Positions 1-10,372 of a stretch of 64,000 nt of DNA are shown here, piece after piece. Every line of letters starts with the position of its first letter. Position 1 is the first letter of the stretch. Both the position numbers and the translations under genes were made by a program. The notes under the pieces were generated by a model, which saw only the letters and a program-made list of their open reading frames with translations, did no database searches and was not told where the DNA came from. Source of the DNA: Gibbsiella quercinecans (lineage in GTDB: Bacteria > Pseudomonadota > Gammaproteobacteria > Enterobacterales > Enterobacteriaceae); the NCBI RefSeq assembly GCF_002291425.1, contig NZ_CP014136.1, positions 2,294,001-2,358,000 of the forward strand, in the 5' to 3' direction.

Positions 1-934
1 GCCCGGCCAGCAGTTCGCCTTTTTCTTTATAGGCGGCGCGGATTTTGTCGATCTGCCCCGGCAGGCGATCCAGCCCCAGATAACATTCGACGATGCTCTG
101 CGATAACGCGCTGGCGTGCAGATCGGCCGCCTGCTTGATGATCGCCACCTTGTGCAACAGCGCCGGCGGCATGATCGCCCAGCCCAGGCGCAGGCCCGGC
201 GCTAGGATCTTCGAGAAGGTCGAAGTGTAGATGATGTTGTCGGTATGGCCCAGCACCTGCTGCGCAATCTGGAACAGCGTGGCGTGGCGCTCTTGCGTAA
301 AGCGCAGTTCGCCGTAGGGATCATCTTCAATAATCAGGAAATGGTGTTCGGCCGCCAGTTTCACCAACTGCTCGCGGCGTGGCGCGCTCAGCGTCAGGCC
401 GCTCGGGTTGCCAAAGTTTGGCACCACATACACACCCTTGATTTTGCGGGTTTTCAGCAGCTCGGCCAGTTCATCAACCACCATGCCGTCGCTGTCGGAA
501 GACACCGACATCACGTTGGCTTCCGCCAGTTCCAGCGTTTGCAGCGCCGCCAGATAGGTCGGGCGTTCTACCACAAACACATCACCGGGGTTCACCACTG
601 CGCGCATCACCAGATCCAGCGCCTGCTGCGAGCCGGCGGTGACCATCACATCTTCCGGCCGCGCCGTAATACCGCGTGCGGTGCACAGCGTGCAGATACG
701 CTCACGCAGCACCGGGCTGCCTTCGGTCAGGCCATACTGGAAGGCGCTTTTCGGCTGCTCGGTGATAGCCTGCTGGGTGGCGATGCTCAGGCCTTCAAAA
801 TCGAACAGTGCGTCAGAAGGAATGCCGCCGGCCAGTGAGATAACGTGCGGCATTTTACTGTGTTTAAGCAATTCGCGAATTGCCGAACTTTTAACATTAA
901 CGATACGTTGCGCGAGGAGTCCTTCGGTACTCAT
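1..934 (-). CDS. PLP-dependent aminotransferase, class I/II fold (3' end outside window)
   Basis: The reverse strand reads open from an ATG at 934 (AAGAGAA just upstream as ribosome site) to the window edge, so about 311 N-terminal codons are present and the C-terminus is missing. The protein begins MSTEGLLAQRIVNVKSSAIR and contains the typical fold-type I landmarks: the LAGGIPS N-terminal loop, GSQQALDL, VVPNFGNPSG (cofactor Asn/Pro region), EDDPYGELR, and the Schiff-base lysine in STFSKILAPG. This is the 2-aminoadipate/valine-type family of free-standing MocR-like aminotransferases that lack a DNA-binding domain. It lies directly downstream of livF, which suggests a role in branched-chain or related amino acid turnover, but the substrate is inferred from context only. 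Confidence 0.85.
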   Translation of the reverse strand, partial: MSTEGLLAQRIVNVKSSAIRELLKHSKMPHVISLAGGIPSDALFDFEGLSIATQQAITEQPKSAFQYGLTEGSPVLRERICTLCTARGITARPEDVMVTAGSQQALDLVMRAVVNPGDVFVVERPTYLAALQTLELAEANVMSVSSDSDGMVVDELAELLKTRKIKGVYVVPNFGNPSGLTLSAPRREQLVKLAAEHHFLIIEDDPYGELRFTQERHATLFQIAQQVLGHTDNIIYTSTFSKILAPGLRLGWAIMPPALLHKVAIIKQAADLHASALSQSIVECYLGLDRLPGQIDKIRAAYKEKGELLAG

Positions 935-960
935 TGTTCTCTTTTCTCGTAATCATGAAC

Positions 961-986
961 AAAAACGGGCGCAATACATTGCGCCC
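961..986 (-). terminator. Intrinsic terminator after livF
   Basis: Read on the reverse strand, GGGCGCAA, a 4-base loop and TTGCGCCC form a perfect 8-bp stem followed by GTTTTTG. It lies between the livF stop (1027) and the aminotransferase start (934), so it should end most liv operon transcripts. The aminotransferase would then depend on read-through or on a promoter hidden within this short gap. Confidence 0.85.
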
Positions 987-1026
987 TTCTCTTGTATACC
1001 CTGGTTGCCTGGCGAGGGTTATCTCG

Positions 1027-1728
<702 letters not shown>

Positions 1729-1734
1729 AACGCG

Positions 1735-2505
1735 TTAAGCCTCGCCCAGATAGGCCCGGATCACATCCGGGTTATTACGAATTTCTTCCGGCGTGCCGTG
1801 TGCCAACGGCGTTCCCTGATTCACCACGTAGATGCGATCGGAAATATCCATCACCAGCTTCATATCGTGCTCGATCAGCAGCACGGAAACCTTGTGCTGG
1901 CCGCGCAGCTCGACGATCAGGTGGTTCAGCTCGTCGGTTTCTTTCGGGTTCAGGCCCGCCGCGGGCTCATCCAGCATCAGCAGTTCCGGCCGCGTGACCA
2001 TACAGCGGGCGATCTCCAGCCGGCGCTGCTGACCATAGGCCAGATTGCCGGCCGAACGGTTGGCCATCTCAAGCAGGCCCACGCGTTCCAGCCACACGGC
2101 GGCGCGCTCCAGCGCGTCCGCTTCCGCCCGGCGAAACGCCGGGGTTTTCAGCAGCCCGGCGAAAATACCGCTTTTCAGGTGCTGGTGTTGCGCCACCAGC
2201 AGGTTTTCAATCACCGTCATTTCACGGAACAGCCGCACATGCTGGAAGGTACGCACCACGCCCATGCGGGCTATCGCCTGGCCGGATAACCCTTCCAGGT
2301 GACGATCGCGCAGCAGTATCGTGCCGCCGGAGGGGCGGTAGAAACCGGTCAGGCAATTGAACACCGTGGTTTTGCCCGCGCCGTTCGGGCCAATCAGCGA
2401 GACGATCTCGCCTTCATGCAGTTCCAACGCCACGTTGTTGACCGCCAACAGGCCGCCAAAACGCATCGACAGCCCTTCCACCGCCAGTAAAGGTTGCGCA
2501 CTCAT
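1735..2505 (-). CDS. livG: Branched-chain amino acid ABC transporter ATPase LivG
   Basis: 256 residues. Walker A is [12 protein letters not shown] (near residue 38), the signature region reads [15 protein letters not shown] (a Y-for-S variant usual in LivG), and Walker B is [13 protein letters not shown]. The C-terminal part carries the BCA-type extension ([21 protein letters not shown]). It forms the energising subunit with LivF at the inner membrane. Its start overlaps the livM stop by 4 bases, implying translational coupling. Confidence 0.95.
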   Translation of the reverse strand: MSAQPLLAVEGLSMRFGGLLAVNNVALELHEGEIVSLIGPNGAGKTTVFNCLTGFYRPSGGTILLRDRHLEGLSGQAIARMGVVRTFQHVRLFREMTVIENLLVAQHQHLKSGIFAGLLKTPAFRRAEADALERAAVWLERVGLLEMANRSAGNLAYGQQRRLEIARCMVTRPELLMLDEPAAGLNPKETDELNHLIVELRGQHKVSVLLIEHDMKLVMDISDRIYVVNQGTPLAHGTPEEIRNNPDVIRAYLGEA

Positions 2506-3776
2506 GCCTGTTCCCCCTTACCGGAATGGATCACTGCTTTCAACTGCGGGCGTTTCATCGGCAGCAGCCCCTGCGGCCGCCAGATCATCATCAAGACCAT
2601 CAGTGCACCCAGCAGCAGCATGCTGTATTCGTTCAGATCGCGCATCAGCTCACGGGACACCACCAGCAGGATCGCCGCCAGAATCACCGCAAACTGCGAG
2701 CCCATACCGCCCAGCACCACAATCGCCAACACGAAAGCCGATTCCACGAAGGTGAAGGATTCCGGGCTGACAAAGCCCTGGCGCGCCGCGAACAACGTCC
2801 CGGCAAAGCCGGCAAACGCGGCGCTGATGGTAAAGGCGGTCAGCTTGATTTTGGTCGGGCTCAGGCCCAGCGAACGGCAGGCGATCTCATCTTCGCGCAG
2901 GGCTTCCCAGGCGCGGCCCAACGGCATGCGCAACAGGCGGTTGATGACAAACAGCGTCAGCACCACCAACAGCAACGCCACCAGATACAGGAAGATAATG
3001 CGATCGCCCGGATCGTATTGCAGCCCAAAGAAGTTGTGGAACGTGTCCCAACCGCCGTCGCGCGCGCTGCGGTTAAACTCCAGGCCGAAAAGGGTCGGTT
3101 TCGGGATTTGGCTGATGCCGTTCGGGCCGCCGGTGATTTCCGTGTTGTTCAGCAACAGAATACGCACGATCTCGCCAAAGCCCAGTGTGACGATCGCCAG
3201 ATAGTCGCCGCGCAGGCGCAATACCGGGAAGCCGAGCAGGAAGCCAAACAGCGCCGTAACAATCCCCGCCAACGGCAGGCTTTCCCAGAAGCCCAACCCG
3301 TAATAGTGATTCAGCAACGCGTAGGTATAAGCGCCAATGGCATAGAACCCGCCATAGCCCAACACCAGCAGGCCAGACAGCCCCACCACCACGTTCAGGC
3401 CAAGGCCGAGCATCACGTAGATCAGCGTCAGGGTGGCGATATCCACGGTGCCGCGCGAAACCAGAAACGGCCAGGCGACGGCGGCGACGATCAAGACGGC
3501 GGCCAGCAGTTTCTGGCGCGGCGTGGTGCCGTCAAAGCTCGGCAGCACGAAAGACGGGCCAGAGACTTTTTTCATCCCTTGTTGCACCAACGGGCGCAGC
3601 AGTTGGAAGAAGAACACCACGACGCAGGCAATGCCGATCCACATCCAGCGCACTTCCGCCGCACCATGCACCACCAATTTGGTGCCGTCCAGGCTCAGTT
3701 GCATCCCCATCAGGAACGACGCCATGACAAACAGCACCACCGTGGCGAAGATAGCGCCAAGCAGATTGAGTTTCAT
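2502..3776 (-). CDS. livM: Branched-chain amino acid ABC permease LivM
   Basis: 424 residues, matching E. coli LivM in length. An N-terminal extension with two hydrophobic segments precedes the BPD_transp_2 permease core, recognisable by [26 protein letters not shown] and the EAA-like loop [20 protein letters not shown] that docks on LivF/LivG. Together with LivH it forms the membrane channel for leucine, isoleucine and valine. It overlaps livH and livG by 4 bases on each side, so the operon is tightly coupled. Confidence 0.95.
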   Translation of the reverse strand: MKLNLLGAIFATVVLFVMASFLMGMQLSLDGTKLVVHGAAEVRWMWIGIACVVVFFFQLLRPLVQQGMKKVSGPSFVLPSFDGTTPRQKLLAAVLIVAAVAWPFLVSRGTVDIATLTLIYVMLGLGLNVVVGLSGLLVLGYGGFYAIGAYTYALLNHYYGLGFWESLPLAGIVTALFGFLLGFPVLRLRGDYLAIVTLGFGEIVRILLLNNTEITGGPNGISQIPKPTLFGLEFNRSARDGGWDTFHNFFGLQYDPGDRIIFLYLVALLLVVLTLFVINRLLRMPLGRAWEALREDEIACRSLGLSPTKIKLTAFTISAAFAGFAGTLFAARQGFVSPESFTFVESAFVLAIVVLGGMGSQFAVILAAILLVVSRELMRDLNEYSMLLLGALMVLMMIWRPQGLLPMKRPQLKAVIHSGKGEQA

Positions 3777-4699
3777 ACTTTCTCAACCTCCGGACGGCCA
3801 AGGATGCCGGTCGGCATCACCAACAGCACCACGATCAGCAAGGCGAAGGACACCACGTCTTTATACTCGGCGCTCAAATAGGCCGACGTCAGCGCTTCGG
3901 CCACGCCCAGGATCAGGCCGCCGATCATCGCCCCCGGAATGCTGCCGATACCGCCCAGCACCGCAGCGGTAAAGGCCTTCATCCCGGCCATAAAACCGAT
4001 ATACGGGTTAATCACCCCGTAGAACTGGCCAAGCAGTACGCCCGCCACCGCCGCCATCACGGCGCCGATAACGAAGGTCAGCGAAATAACCCGGTCGGTG
4101 TTGATGCCCAACAGGCCGGCCATTTTCAAATCTTCCGCACAGGCGCGGCAAGCGCGGCCCATGCGCGAATAGCGAATAAACATCGTCAGCGCCAGCATCG
4201 CCAGGAAGGTGACGATCCAGATCGTCAACTGCATGGTGCTGATGGTGGCGGCAAAGCCGTTGCTTTCGCCCAACACCCAGCCGCCGCTGACCAAACTTGG
4301 CAACGCGAGATCGCGCGAACCCTGGGTCAGGCTAACGTAGTTTTGCAAGAAGATAGACATACCGATGGCGGAAATCAGCGCAATCAGGCGCTTGGAGTTT
4401 CGCACCGGCTTGTAAGCCACGCGTTCGATGCTCCAGCCATAGGCGCTGGCGATGACGATCGAGACCAGAAACGCGCTACCGATCAGCAACCAGCCGACAT
4501 CAATGCCCATCATCATCAACGCGGCGATCACAATAAACGACACATAGCTACCGATCATGTACACCTCGCCGTGGGCGAAGTTGATCATGCCGATAATGCC
4601 ATACACCATGGTGTAGCCAATGGCGATCAAGGCATAGGTACTGCCAAGGGTCACGCCATTGAACATTTGCTGCAGGAAATAGAGAAACTGCTCTGACAT
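3773..4699 (-). CDS. livH: Branched-chain amino acid ABC permease LivH
   Basis: 308 residues from the ATG at 4699 ([19 protein letters not shown]). A longer reading to 4798 would add a 33-residue Gly/Arg/Pro-rich stretch not found in LivH, so the inner start is chosen. Hydrophobic throughout, with the LivH hallmarks [15 protein letters not shown] and the cytoplasmic coupling loop [20 protein letters not shown]. It partners with LivM as the inner-membrane permease. A 114-base gap containing a hairpin separates it from livK, where expression of the binding protein and the membrane complex could be set at different levels. Confidence 0.94.
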   Translation of the reverse strand: MSEQFLYFLQQMFNGVTLGSTYALIAIGYTMVYGIIGMINFAHGEVYMIGSYVSFIVIAALMMMGIDVGWLLIGSAFLVSIVIASAYGWSIERVAYKPVRNSKRLIALISAIGMSIFLQNYVSLTQGSRDLALPSLVSGGWVLGESNGFAATISTMQLTIWIVTFLAMLALTMFIRYSRMGRACRACAEDLKMAGLLGINTDRVISLTFVIGAVMAAVAGVLLGQFYGVINPYIGFMAGMKAFTAAVLGGIGSIPGAMIGGLILGVAEALTSAYLSAEYKDVVSFALLIVVLLVMPTGILGRPEVEKV

Positions 4700-4755
4700 A
4701 CTCTGACCTTTTTGAGGTGTTGTTGCGGCCAAAACGGCCCGGCCCAACGGCCCAA

Positions 4756-4789
4756 GGGGCAGAGAACGCGGATGCCGCGCCCCTGCCCC
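4756..4789 (-). terminator. Hairpin between livK and livH (possible attenuator)
   Basis: A 7-bp outer stem (GGGGCAG/CTGCCCC) and a 5-bp inner stem (CGCGG/CCGCG) stack with a small internal loop. No U-run follows on the reverse strand, so this is more likely a partial terminator or an mRNA-end stabiliser that favours the abundant binding protein over the permease genes. Confidence 0.45.
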
Positions 4790-4813
4790 ATCAGGCAAAC
4801 TGCTTATTGTGCT

Positions 4814-5926
4814 TTAGTTCACCGGGGTTGATGTGCCGTCGGCATGCCACTCGAACACCCCGAATTCAAAGCCTTTCAGATCGCCTTTTTCATCCCAGCT
4901 CAGCGGCCCCATCACGGTTGGCACTGGTTCGCCGGTTTTCAGCGTTTTGACGATATCCGCCGGTTCCGCGCCTACGCGCTCCATCCCCGTGGTCAGGGAC
5001 TGAATCGCTGCATAGGTGGTCCAGACGAACGGCCCTGTCGGATCCAGTTTCTTGGCTTTCAACGCATCGACAACCGGTTTGTTGGCCGGAACCTGGTCAT
5101 AGCGTTTCGGCAGGGTCACCAGCATGCCTTCAGAAGCGTCGCCGGCAATGTTGGACAGCGACGAGTTACCCACCCCTTCCGGCCCCATGAAGCGGGTGTT
5201 CAGGCCGGCCTGTTTAGCCTGACGCAGGATCTGGCCCATCTCTGGGTAATAGCCGCCGAAGTAGACGAAATCAACGTTCTCTTTCTTCAGGCGCGCCACC
5301 AGCGTGGAGAAATCTTTATCGCCCGCGGTGATACCTTCAAACAGTACCACGTCGGTCCCTTGCTTTTTCAGGCTGTCGCGCACGGAACGCGCCAGGCCTT
5401 CACCGTATTGCTGCTTGTCGTGCACAACGGCGATGCGTTTTGGCTTAATCGTGTTCAGAATGTATTTGGCTGCGGTTGGGGCCTGATCGGAATCCAGGCC
5501 GGTGGTGCGCATGATCATCTGGTAACCACGGGTGGTCAGATCGGCATTGGTGGCTGCCGGGGTAATCATGATCACGCCTTCATCTTCGTAAATATCGGAA
5601 GCCGGCTGGGTGGAAGAAGAGCACAGGTGGCCGATAACGTAGCGGATACCGTCATTAATCACTTTGTTGGCGACCGCCACGGCTTGTTTTGGGTCGCAGG
5701 CGTCGTCATATTCCACGCCAACCAGCTTATCGCCTTTGATGCCGCCCTTGGCATTAATGTCGGCAATGGCCTGACGCGCACCGGTGAACTCCATATCGCC
5801 GTATTGAGCGACCGGCCCAGACATCGCCCCAACGATGGCGATTTTAATGTCTTTAGCCAGTGCGGCATGGCTCATCGCCATCGCGATACAGCCGGCCAAC
5901 AGTGCTTTACCCTTTGTTAATTTCAT
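4814..5926 (-). CDS. livK: Leucine-specific periplasmic binding protein LivK
   Basis: 370 residues from the ATG at 5926 ([20 protein letters not shown]), chosen because GGGGA lies 7-8 bases upstream and the following 23 residues form a clean Sec signal peptide ending AALA before [15 protein letters not shown]. The mature part is a type I periplasmic binding protein with the ligand-loop motif [18 protein letters not shown]. Similarity to E. coli LivK is very high and its place at the head of livHMGF fits. E. coli has a second binding protein gene, livJ, on the far side of panM; no livJ is present in this window, so this may be the only local receptor for the transporter. Confidence 0.93.
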   Translation of the reverse strand: MKLTKGKALLAGCIAMAMSHAALAKDIKIAIVGAMSGPVAQYGDMEFTGARQAIADINAKGGIKGDKLVGVEYDDACDPKQAVAVANKVINDGIRYVIGHLCSSSTQPASDIYEDEGVIMITPAATNADLTTRGYQMIMRTTGLDSDQAPTAAKYILNTIKPKRIAVVHDKQQYGEGLARSVRDSLKKQGTDVVLFEGITAGDKDFSTLVARLKKENVDFVYFGGYYPEMGQILRQAKQAGLNTRFMGPEGVGNSSLSNIAGDASEGMLVTLPKRYDQVPANKPVVDALKAKKLDPTGPFVWTTYAAIQSLTTGMERVGAEPADIVKTLKTGEPVPTVMGPLSWDEKGDLKGFEFGVFEWHADGTSTPVN

Positions 5927-5961
5927 CCGCGTAATCCCCATCTGTCGTGTAGTGAACATAC

Positions 5962-5975
5962 CTGTTGTGTTTGTC
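5962..5975 (-). promoter_or_regulatory. C/A-rich element in livK leader (possible GcvB target)
   Basis: The livK leader on the reverse strand contains ACAAACACAACAGG about 40 bases before the start codon. The small RNA GcvB represses livK and other amino acid transport mRNAs in Salmonella through its G/U-rich R1 region pairing to C/A-rich elements of this type. The match is by eye; pairing was not computed and no gcvB gene is in the window. Confidence 0.4.
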
Positions 5976-6327
5976 GCCCATCATCGTTAGTTACGGTTTT
6001 TATTCATAAGTAATAATGGCTTAGGCTTTTTTGGGGTAAAATTTTTTAATAAAACTTTACTTTTCATACTATTAAACAGGAATTTTATGCTGCAAATCAA
6101 CTGACATATTCAGAAACAAGCGGTGTAAACAGGATTTAATTCGGATTAAATTGGTGACAATATCAGCAATTAATAGTTAATTGTTCTTGTTTTTTGTGAG
6201 TTAACTAACACATTACTCTGAAAATAAGGCTTACTAAAAACATTTCCCGCAGTAAACGTACAGAAAAACTTACACAATACGCTGGGCAGGATAATCGCCC
6301 GGAAAATGCACGTTTTTTACGCGTTCC
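5976..6327. other. AT-rich gap between livK and panM
   Basis: About 350 bases with no credible gene. The stretch is clearly richer in A+T than its flanks (runs such as TTTTTTGG and AATTTTTTAATAAAAC around 6030-6055). It must hold the divergent livK promoter and probably Lrp-type control sites, since liv genes are Lrp-regulated in E. coli, but I could not place a convincing -35/-10 pair for livK. Confidence 0.4.
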
Positions 6328-6356
6328 TTGGCCCGGCGGGCAGCGCCACGTACAAT
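6328..6356 (+). promoter_or_regulatory. Sigma-70 promoter for panM
   Basis: TTGGCC (6328-6333), a 17-base spacer and TACAAT (6351-6356) fit a sigma-70 promoter, with the start of transcription expected near 6363 and the panM ATG at 6390. Confidence 0.55.
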
Positions 6357-6389
6357 GGCGGAATATCGTCTAACTGACTGGAATTGTGC

Positions 6390-6782
6390 ATGAAACTCAC
6401 CATAGAGCGCCTGGCGGCGCTATCGCCGCAAGATCTGATCGATCTGGGCAAAATTTGGCCGCAGCAGCAGCCGGGCGACTGGCAACGCTGGCTCAGCGAG
6501 GGTCGGGCGCTTTTTGGCGCGCGTTTCAATGAACGCCTGCTGGGAGCGGTGAAAGTCGAACTTGATGGCGGCAGCGCCCGGTTGCACGATCTGCAGGTGC
6601 GTGAGTTGACCCGCCGGCGCGGCGTGGGGCTGTATCTAATTGAGGATGTGCAGCGCCAAATGCCGGCGGTTAAGCACTGGCGGCTGTCTGCCGCAAAGTT
6701 GCCACCCGAGGCGCGTGATGCGCTGGGGGCGTTTATGCGCGCCTGCGGTTTTACGCAGCAGGGCGAAGACTGGCAGAAATGA
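6390..6782 (+). CDS. panM: PanM, maturation/regulatory factor of aspartate 1-decarboxylase PanD
   Basis: 130 residues from the ATG at 6390 (MKLTIERLAALSPQDLIDLG); an in-frame TTG at 6384 is also possible but gives no better ribosome site. The protein is a small GNAT-fold acetyltransferase-like factor with the acetyl-CoA loop VRELTRRRGVG, matching E. coli PanM/PanZ. In enterobacteria PanM with acetyl-CoA triggers self-cleavage of pro-PanD to make the pyruvoyl enzyme for beta-alanine and so controls pantothenate/CoA supply. It is placed next to livK exactly as in E. coli, which supports the call. Confidence 0.92.
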   Translation: MKLTIERLAALSPQDLIDLGKIWPQQQPGDWQRWLSEGRALFGARFNERLLGAVKVELDGGSARLHDLQVRELTRRRGVGLYLIEDVQRQMPAVKHWRLSAAKLPPEARDALGAFMRACGFTQQGEDWQK

Positions 6783-6868
6783 GCGATCCCCGCCCTTAAG
6801 GACGAGGATCCCTGCTTCATGGTAATTTCCTAAGCAGCACAGACACTTCAGGCTAGACAGCCGCACAA

Positions 6869-8161
6869 CTATTTCACCGCCGCTACGCCCGTTGCCACAT
6901 CAGGGCGTTTTTGTTTCAACAGCATGATGGCGACAAAACCTATCAGCGTGATACCACACAGTATCAACAGCCCGGCAATCTCATTACCAAACCACCGATC
7001 GCCGGTAACACGGATAATCGGCGCCAGAAAACCGCCTATTGCACCGAACATATTGATAAACCCTACGCCTGCGGCCAACGCGCTTCCGCTCAGCAACATG
7101 GTTGGCATTGTCCAGAAAACCGGCTGTACGGCAATAAAGCCAACGGCCGCAAAACACAGCGCAACCATGGCCAACGCCGGGCTGGCGACCAATGCCGACG
7201 CACCAATCCCTAAAGCGGCGACCAATAGCGTGATTGCAGCGATGTTGCGTAATGCCCCCGTTTTATCCGCGTAGCGGGGAATATAGTAGGTACCAAACAT
7301 CGCGGCGACCCAGGGAATCGCCGTCACCAACGACGCGGTAAACCCCACCTTGGTGCCCAGCAGCCCGGCCACCTGCGTAGGCAGGAAGAAGATCAGGCCA
7401 TAAACGCTGATCTGGATAATCAGGTAGATCACCCCCAGATGCCAGATCGCCGGAATACGCACCCCATCAAGAATACGTGAAACCCCTTTTTTGCTCTCTT
7501 CCGCCACCAATTCATCAATCAACGCCTGCTTTTCCGTGGCCGTTAAGAAACGCGCTGTGGCCGGTTCATCGTCCAGGTAGAAGAAGGTCCAGATCCCGGC
7601 GGCCACCGCTAGCATCCCTTCGATGATAAACATCCAAAACCAACCCGCGTGCCCGGCAAAACCATGCATTTCCAGCAATGCCCCGGAAAGCGGGCTGCCC
7701 AACGTCAGTGCCAGCGGCGCGCCCATATAAAACAGCCCCATGACTGAAGCGCGGTTACTTAGCGGGAACCACAGCGAGGTCAGGTAAATCATTCCGGGGA
7801 AGAACCCCGCCTCGGCCGCGCCCAGCAAGGTGCGCACCAGCAGAAACTTGGCTTCCGTATCGGCAAACGCCATGGCCGACGATAATACGCCCCAGGCCAG
7901 TGTCGTACAGCCAATCCAGGTTTTGGCGCCAAACTTACGCATTAATAAATTTGCCGGCGTGCCTAATAACGCATAAGCGGCAAAAAATATCCCAGCCCCT
8001 AATGCATAGGCTTCATTACTTAGCCCGGTATCCAACTGATAAGATTCTTTAGCAAAGCCGATATTTGCGCGATCCAAAAATGCCAGAATATAAAGAGAAA
8101 GCATAAATGGAATCAAACGCCAACGCGTTTTTGCCACCGCCGTTGTTAATTGAGTGGTCAT
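6869..8161 (-). CDS. rhmT: L-rhamnonate MFS transporter RhmT
   Basis: 430 residues, 12 hydrophobic segments, anion:cation symporter branch of the MFS. The N-terminus (RLIPFMLSLYILAFLDRANI, then GFAKESYQLDTGLSNEAYALGAG) and the segment FYMGAPLALTLGSPLSGALL follow E. coli RhmT (YfaV) almost residue for residue, much closer than to GudP, GarP or DgoT. It should import L-rhamnonate with protons or sodium across the inner membrane. It is the last gene of a four-gene operon, 65 bases after rhmD. No strong terminator was seen between it and panM, which converges on it. Confidence 0.88.
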   Translation of the reverse strand: MTTQLTTAVAKTRWRLIPFMLSLYILAFLDRANIGFAKESYQLDTGLSNEAYALGAGIFFAAYALLGTPANLLMRKFGAKTWIGCTTLAWGVLSSAMAFADTEAKFLLVRTLLGAAEAGFFPGMIYLTSLWFPLSNRASVMGLFYMGAPLALTLGSPLSGALLEMHGFAGHAGWFWMFIIEGMLAVAAGIWTFFYLDDEPATARFLTATEKQALIDELVAEESKKGVSRILDGVRIPAIWHLGVIYLIIQISVYGLIFFLPTQVAGLLGTKVGFTASLVTAIPWVAAMFGTYYIPRYADKTGALRNIAAITLLVAALGIGASALVASPALAMVALCFAAVGFIAVQPVFWTMPTMLLSGSALAAGVGFINMFGAIGGFLAPIIRVTGDRWFGNEIAGLLILCGITLIGFVAIMLLKQKRPDVATGVAAVK

Positions 8162-8226
8162 AATTCAAGCCTCGTTATTTCTCCGATTAATACGAATAGT
8201 AAAAACCAGAAATTTTCGAAACAGAC

Positions 8227-9444
8227 TTAATGAGTATAAGGGCGGGTTAACTGGCATGCCGGATTCAACTCAACGCCAAATCCTGGTTTATCCAATACCG
8301 ACTTATGCATACGCCCATTAATTGGCACCGGCTCGTCCAATAAAATAGGATCGAACTGCGGGCGCATAGAGTCAGCCTGTGGCGATGTCATTAAAAATTC
8401 ACTGAATGGCGTATTGGTAAAAGTAATAACCGCATGGTGAGAATATACTGAAGAACCATGCGGCACCACCCACTGCCCTTTGGCTTTGGCAATTGCCGCC
8501 ACTTCCAACAGCGTTGTTAACCCACCGCACCAGCCAACATCAGGCTGCATAATATCGATGCCCGTGTCCGATAGGGTCTGGAACGATTCCAGCGTGCCAT
8601 GATGTTCGCCCGTCGTCACCAACATCCCCAGCGGGGCATTACGTTTTAACTGACGATAGCCTTCATACTGCTGCGGCGGCAGGCACTCTTCGATCCATTT
8701 CAGATTATAAGGTGCACAGGCGTGCGCGACTTTAGTGGCATAGTTAACGTCCATCGACATCCAGCAATCCAGCATCAGCCAGAAATCAGGGCCGCATTTC
8801 TCGCGCATATCGGCCACCATTTTTGCCGTTTCCCGTACGCCGATATCGCCGTCGTGCGGCCCAAAATGGGTCGGCATTTTTCCGCCGATAAACCCCATTT
8901 CCTTCGCTAAATCCGGGCGCGAACCCGTGGCGTAGAATTGGATCTCATCACGTACGGCACCGCCTAACAGCTTGAAAACCGGCAGATCGGTACATTTCCC
9001 AAACAGATCCCACAGTGCCAGATCGACACAGGAAATCGTGTTCATCACCATCCCGCCGCCACCGGAATAAAACAAGGTAGAACGCAGCATCTGATCGTGG
9101 ATCAATTTAATATCAGAGACACAACGCCCCTCGATAAAGCGGTTTAAATGCTTTTCTACAATAAAACAGCCCATTTCACCCGCCGTTGAAACGGCAAAGC
9201 CAGTGATACCATTATCCGCTTCAACTTCGACGACCAGCGTGCCTAATACATTAATACCGAATGACTGCCGTGATTGTTCATATTCTTTATATTTACTCAT
9301 CGGCGTGCATATTTTATCGTCGATCCAGTGTTTCCCTTGTTGATCATGATAATCTGCACCACCCGATCCTTTTTCTGCTGTTGCGCCCCCCATAAAATAG
9401 GCGCGGATATGTTTTATTTTTGGTAAACATGTAGACTGAAGCAT
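8227..9444 (-). CDS. rhmD: L-rhamnonate dehydratase RhmD
   Basis: 405 residues, enolase superfamily, mandelate racemase group. Very close to E. coli RhmD (YfaW). Expected catalytic features are visible: the N-terminal DYHDQ His loop, metal ligands in MLDCWMS (Asp), KWIEECLPP (Glu) and TTGEHHGT (Glu), the Asp of QPDVGWCGG, and the general-base His in [12 protein letters not shown]. The enzyme dehydrates L-rhamnonate to 2-keto-3-deoxy-L-rhamnonate. The start at 9444 has GAGG 8-9 bases upstream. It sits between a DapA-family aldolase gene and rhmT, so substrate uptake, dehydration and presumably cleavage are encoded together. Confidence 0.93.
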   Translation of the reverse strand: MLQSTCLPKIKHIRAYFMGGATAEKGSGGADYHDQQGKHWIDDKICTPMSKYKEYEQSRQSFGINVLGTLVVEVEADNGITGFAVSTAGEMGCFIVEKHLNRFIEGRCVSDIKLIHDQMLRSTLFYSGGGGMVMNTISCVDLALWDLFGKCTDLPVFKLLGGAVRDEIQFYATGSRPDLAKEMGFIGGKMPTHFGPHDGDIGVRETAKMVADMREKCGPDFWLMLDCWMSMDVNYATKVAHACAPYNLKWIEECLPPQQYEGYRQLKRNAPLGMLVTTGEHHGTLESFQTLSDTGIDIMQPDVGWCGGLTTLLEVAAIAKAKGQWVVPHGSSVYSHHAVITFTNTPFSEFLMTSPQADSMRPQFDPILLDEPVPINGRMHKSVLDKPGFGVELNPACQLTRPYTH

Positions 9445-9459
9445 AATATTAACCTCGTA

Positions 9460-10365
9460 TTATTGAATGTAGGATAACAAATGGTTCATTTCTTTATTGA
9501 TCGATTGCTTTAGTTCCTGCAGCGTTTCTTGCTGACGCGATGTTAAAGGCACCTGCAGTTCGCCCATATTAAAACCGCGTATTTCCATCGCCAGCTTATA
9601 TCCCAATGGGAAAGGAAAACTGGCCATTTGGTTCATTAAAGGTATCGCCATCATCTGTAATTGACGTGCGGCAGCCAAATCGCCCTGCTGGAAAAGATCG
9701 TAAATGCGGCGCATCAGCTCAGGCATTACCCCCGCCGTACCGGTCACACATCCCTGGGCACCGGCACAAAGCGCAGCAAAGAAAAACTCTTCACGCCCGG
9801 TCATCACACTGAAATCCTTATCCGCTTCAGGGCACGATGCCAGCATTTTCATAAAGCCCACCGCATCGCCGCTGGAGTCCTTGATGCCAACGATATTCGG
9901 ATGCGCAGCCAAACCGGCAACCAGTTCGGCACTCAGCGGATCGGCGAAAAAGGGGATGTTATACAGGCAGAGCGGCAGCGCCACGGCACTGGCTATCTGG
10001 GCAAAATAAAGCGCATGGCGTTCGGGTTCATAGTGGTAGAACGCCGCCGGCATCAGCACCACGCCGCTGGCACCGGCACGGTACGCCGCATCCGCCAACG
10101 CAATGCTTTCCTGCGGCGTGGTTGCCGGAATGCCAGCCCATACGGGCACACGCCCGGCAGCCTGTTCCACCACGGTTTTAACCACCGCGCATTTTTGCTC
10201 AAACGTCATATAACCGGCCTCGCCGACCGAACTGACGGGGAAAAGCGCAGTTAATCCGCCGTTGATCTGGAAATCAACAATAGACCGTAACTCGTTCAGA
10301 TTGGGGGCAGCTGCCTGCCATGGCGTTAACATGGCACTGATCACACCGCGTGGTCGCTTTATCAT
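9460..10365 (-). CDS. DapA-family (class I) aldolase/lyase, probably cleaves 2-keto-3-deoxy-L-rhamnonate
   Basis: 301 residues from the ATG at 10365 (AAGG 5 bases upstream); a GTG at 10371 is an alternative start. The (beta/alpha)8 DHDPS/N-acetylneuraminate lyase family is clear: the Schiff-base lysine in IVGIKDSSGD (about residue 162) and the catalytic tyrosine in CLYNIPFF (about 135). The phosphate/carboxylate loop reads PVSSVGEAGYMT instead of the GTTGE of true DapA, so it is not the lysine-pathway enzyme. In E. coli the matching step of the rhm pathway is done by RhmA, an unrelated HpcH/HpaI class II aldolase. Operon position suggests this gene takes that step, giving pyruvate and lactaldehyde. 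Dehydratase activity on another keto-acid cannot be excluded. Confidence 0.72.
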   Translation of the reverse strand: MIKRPRGVISAMLTPWQAAAPNLNELRSIVDFQINGGLTALFPVSSVGEAGYMTFEQKCAVVKTVVEQAAGRVPVWAGIPATTPQESIALADAAYRAGASGVVLMPAAFYHYEPERHALYFAQIASAVALPLCLYNIPFFADPLSAELVAGLAAHPNIVGIKDSSGDAVGFMKMLASCPEADKDFSVMTGREEFFFAALCAGAQGCVTGTAGVMPELMRRIYDLFQQGDLAAARQLQMMAIPLMNQMASFPFPLGYKLAMEIRGFNMGELQVPLTSRQQETLQELKQSINKEMNHLLSYIQ

Positions 10366-10372
10366 ATTCACC

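Noticed and set aside
2526-3881. 451-codon forward frame rich in Gln, His and Arg
   Set aside because: Exact antisense of livM; low-complexity composition comes from the GC-rich third positions of the real gene.
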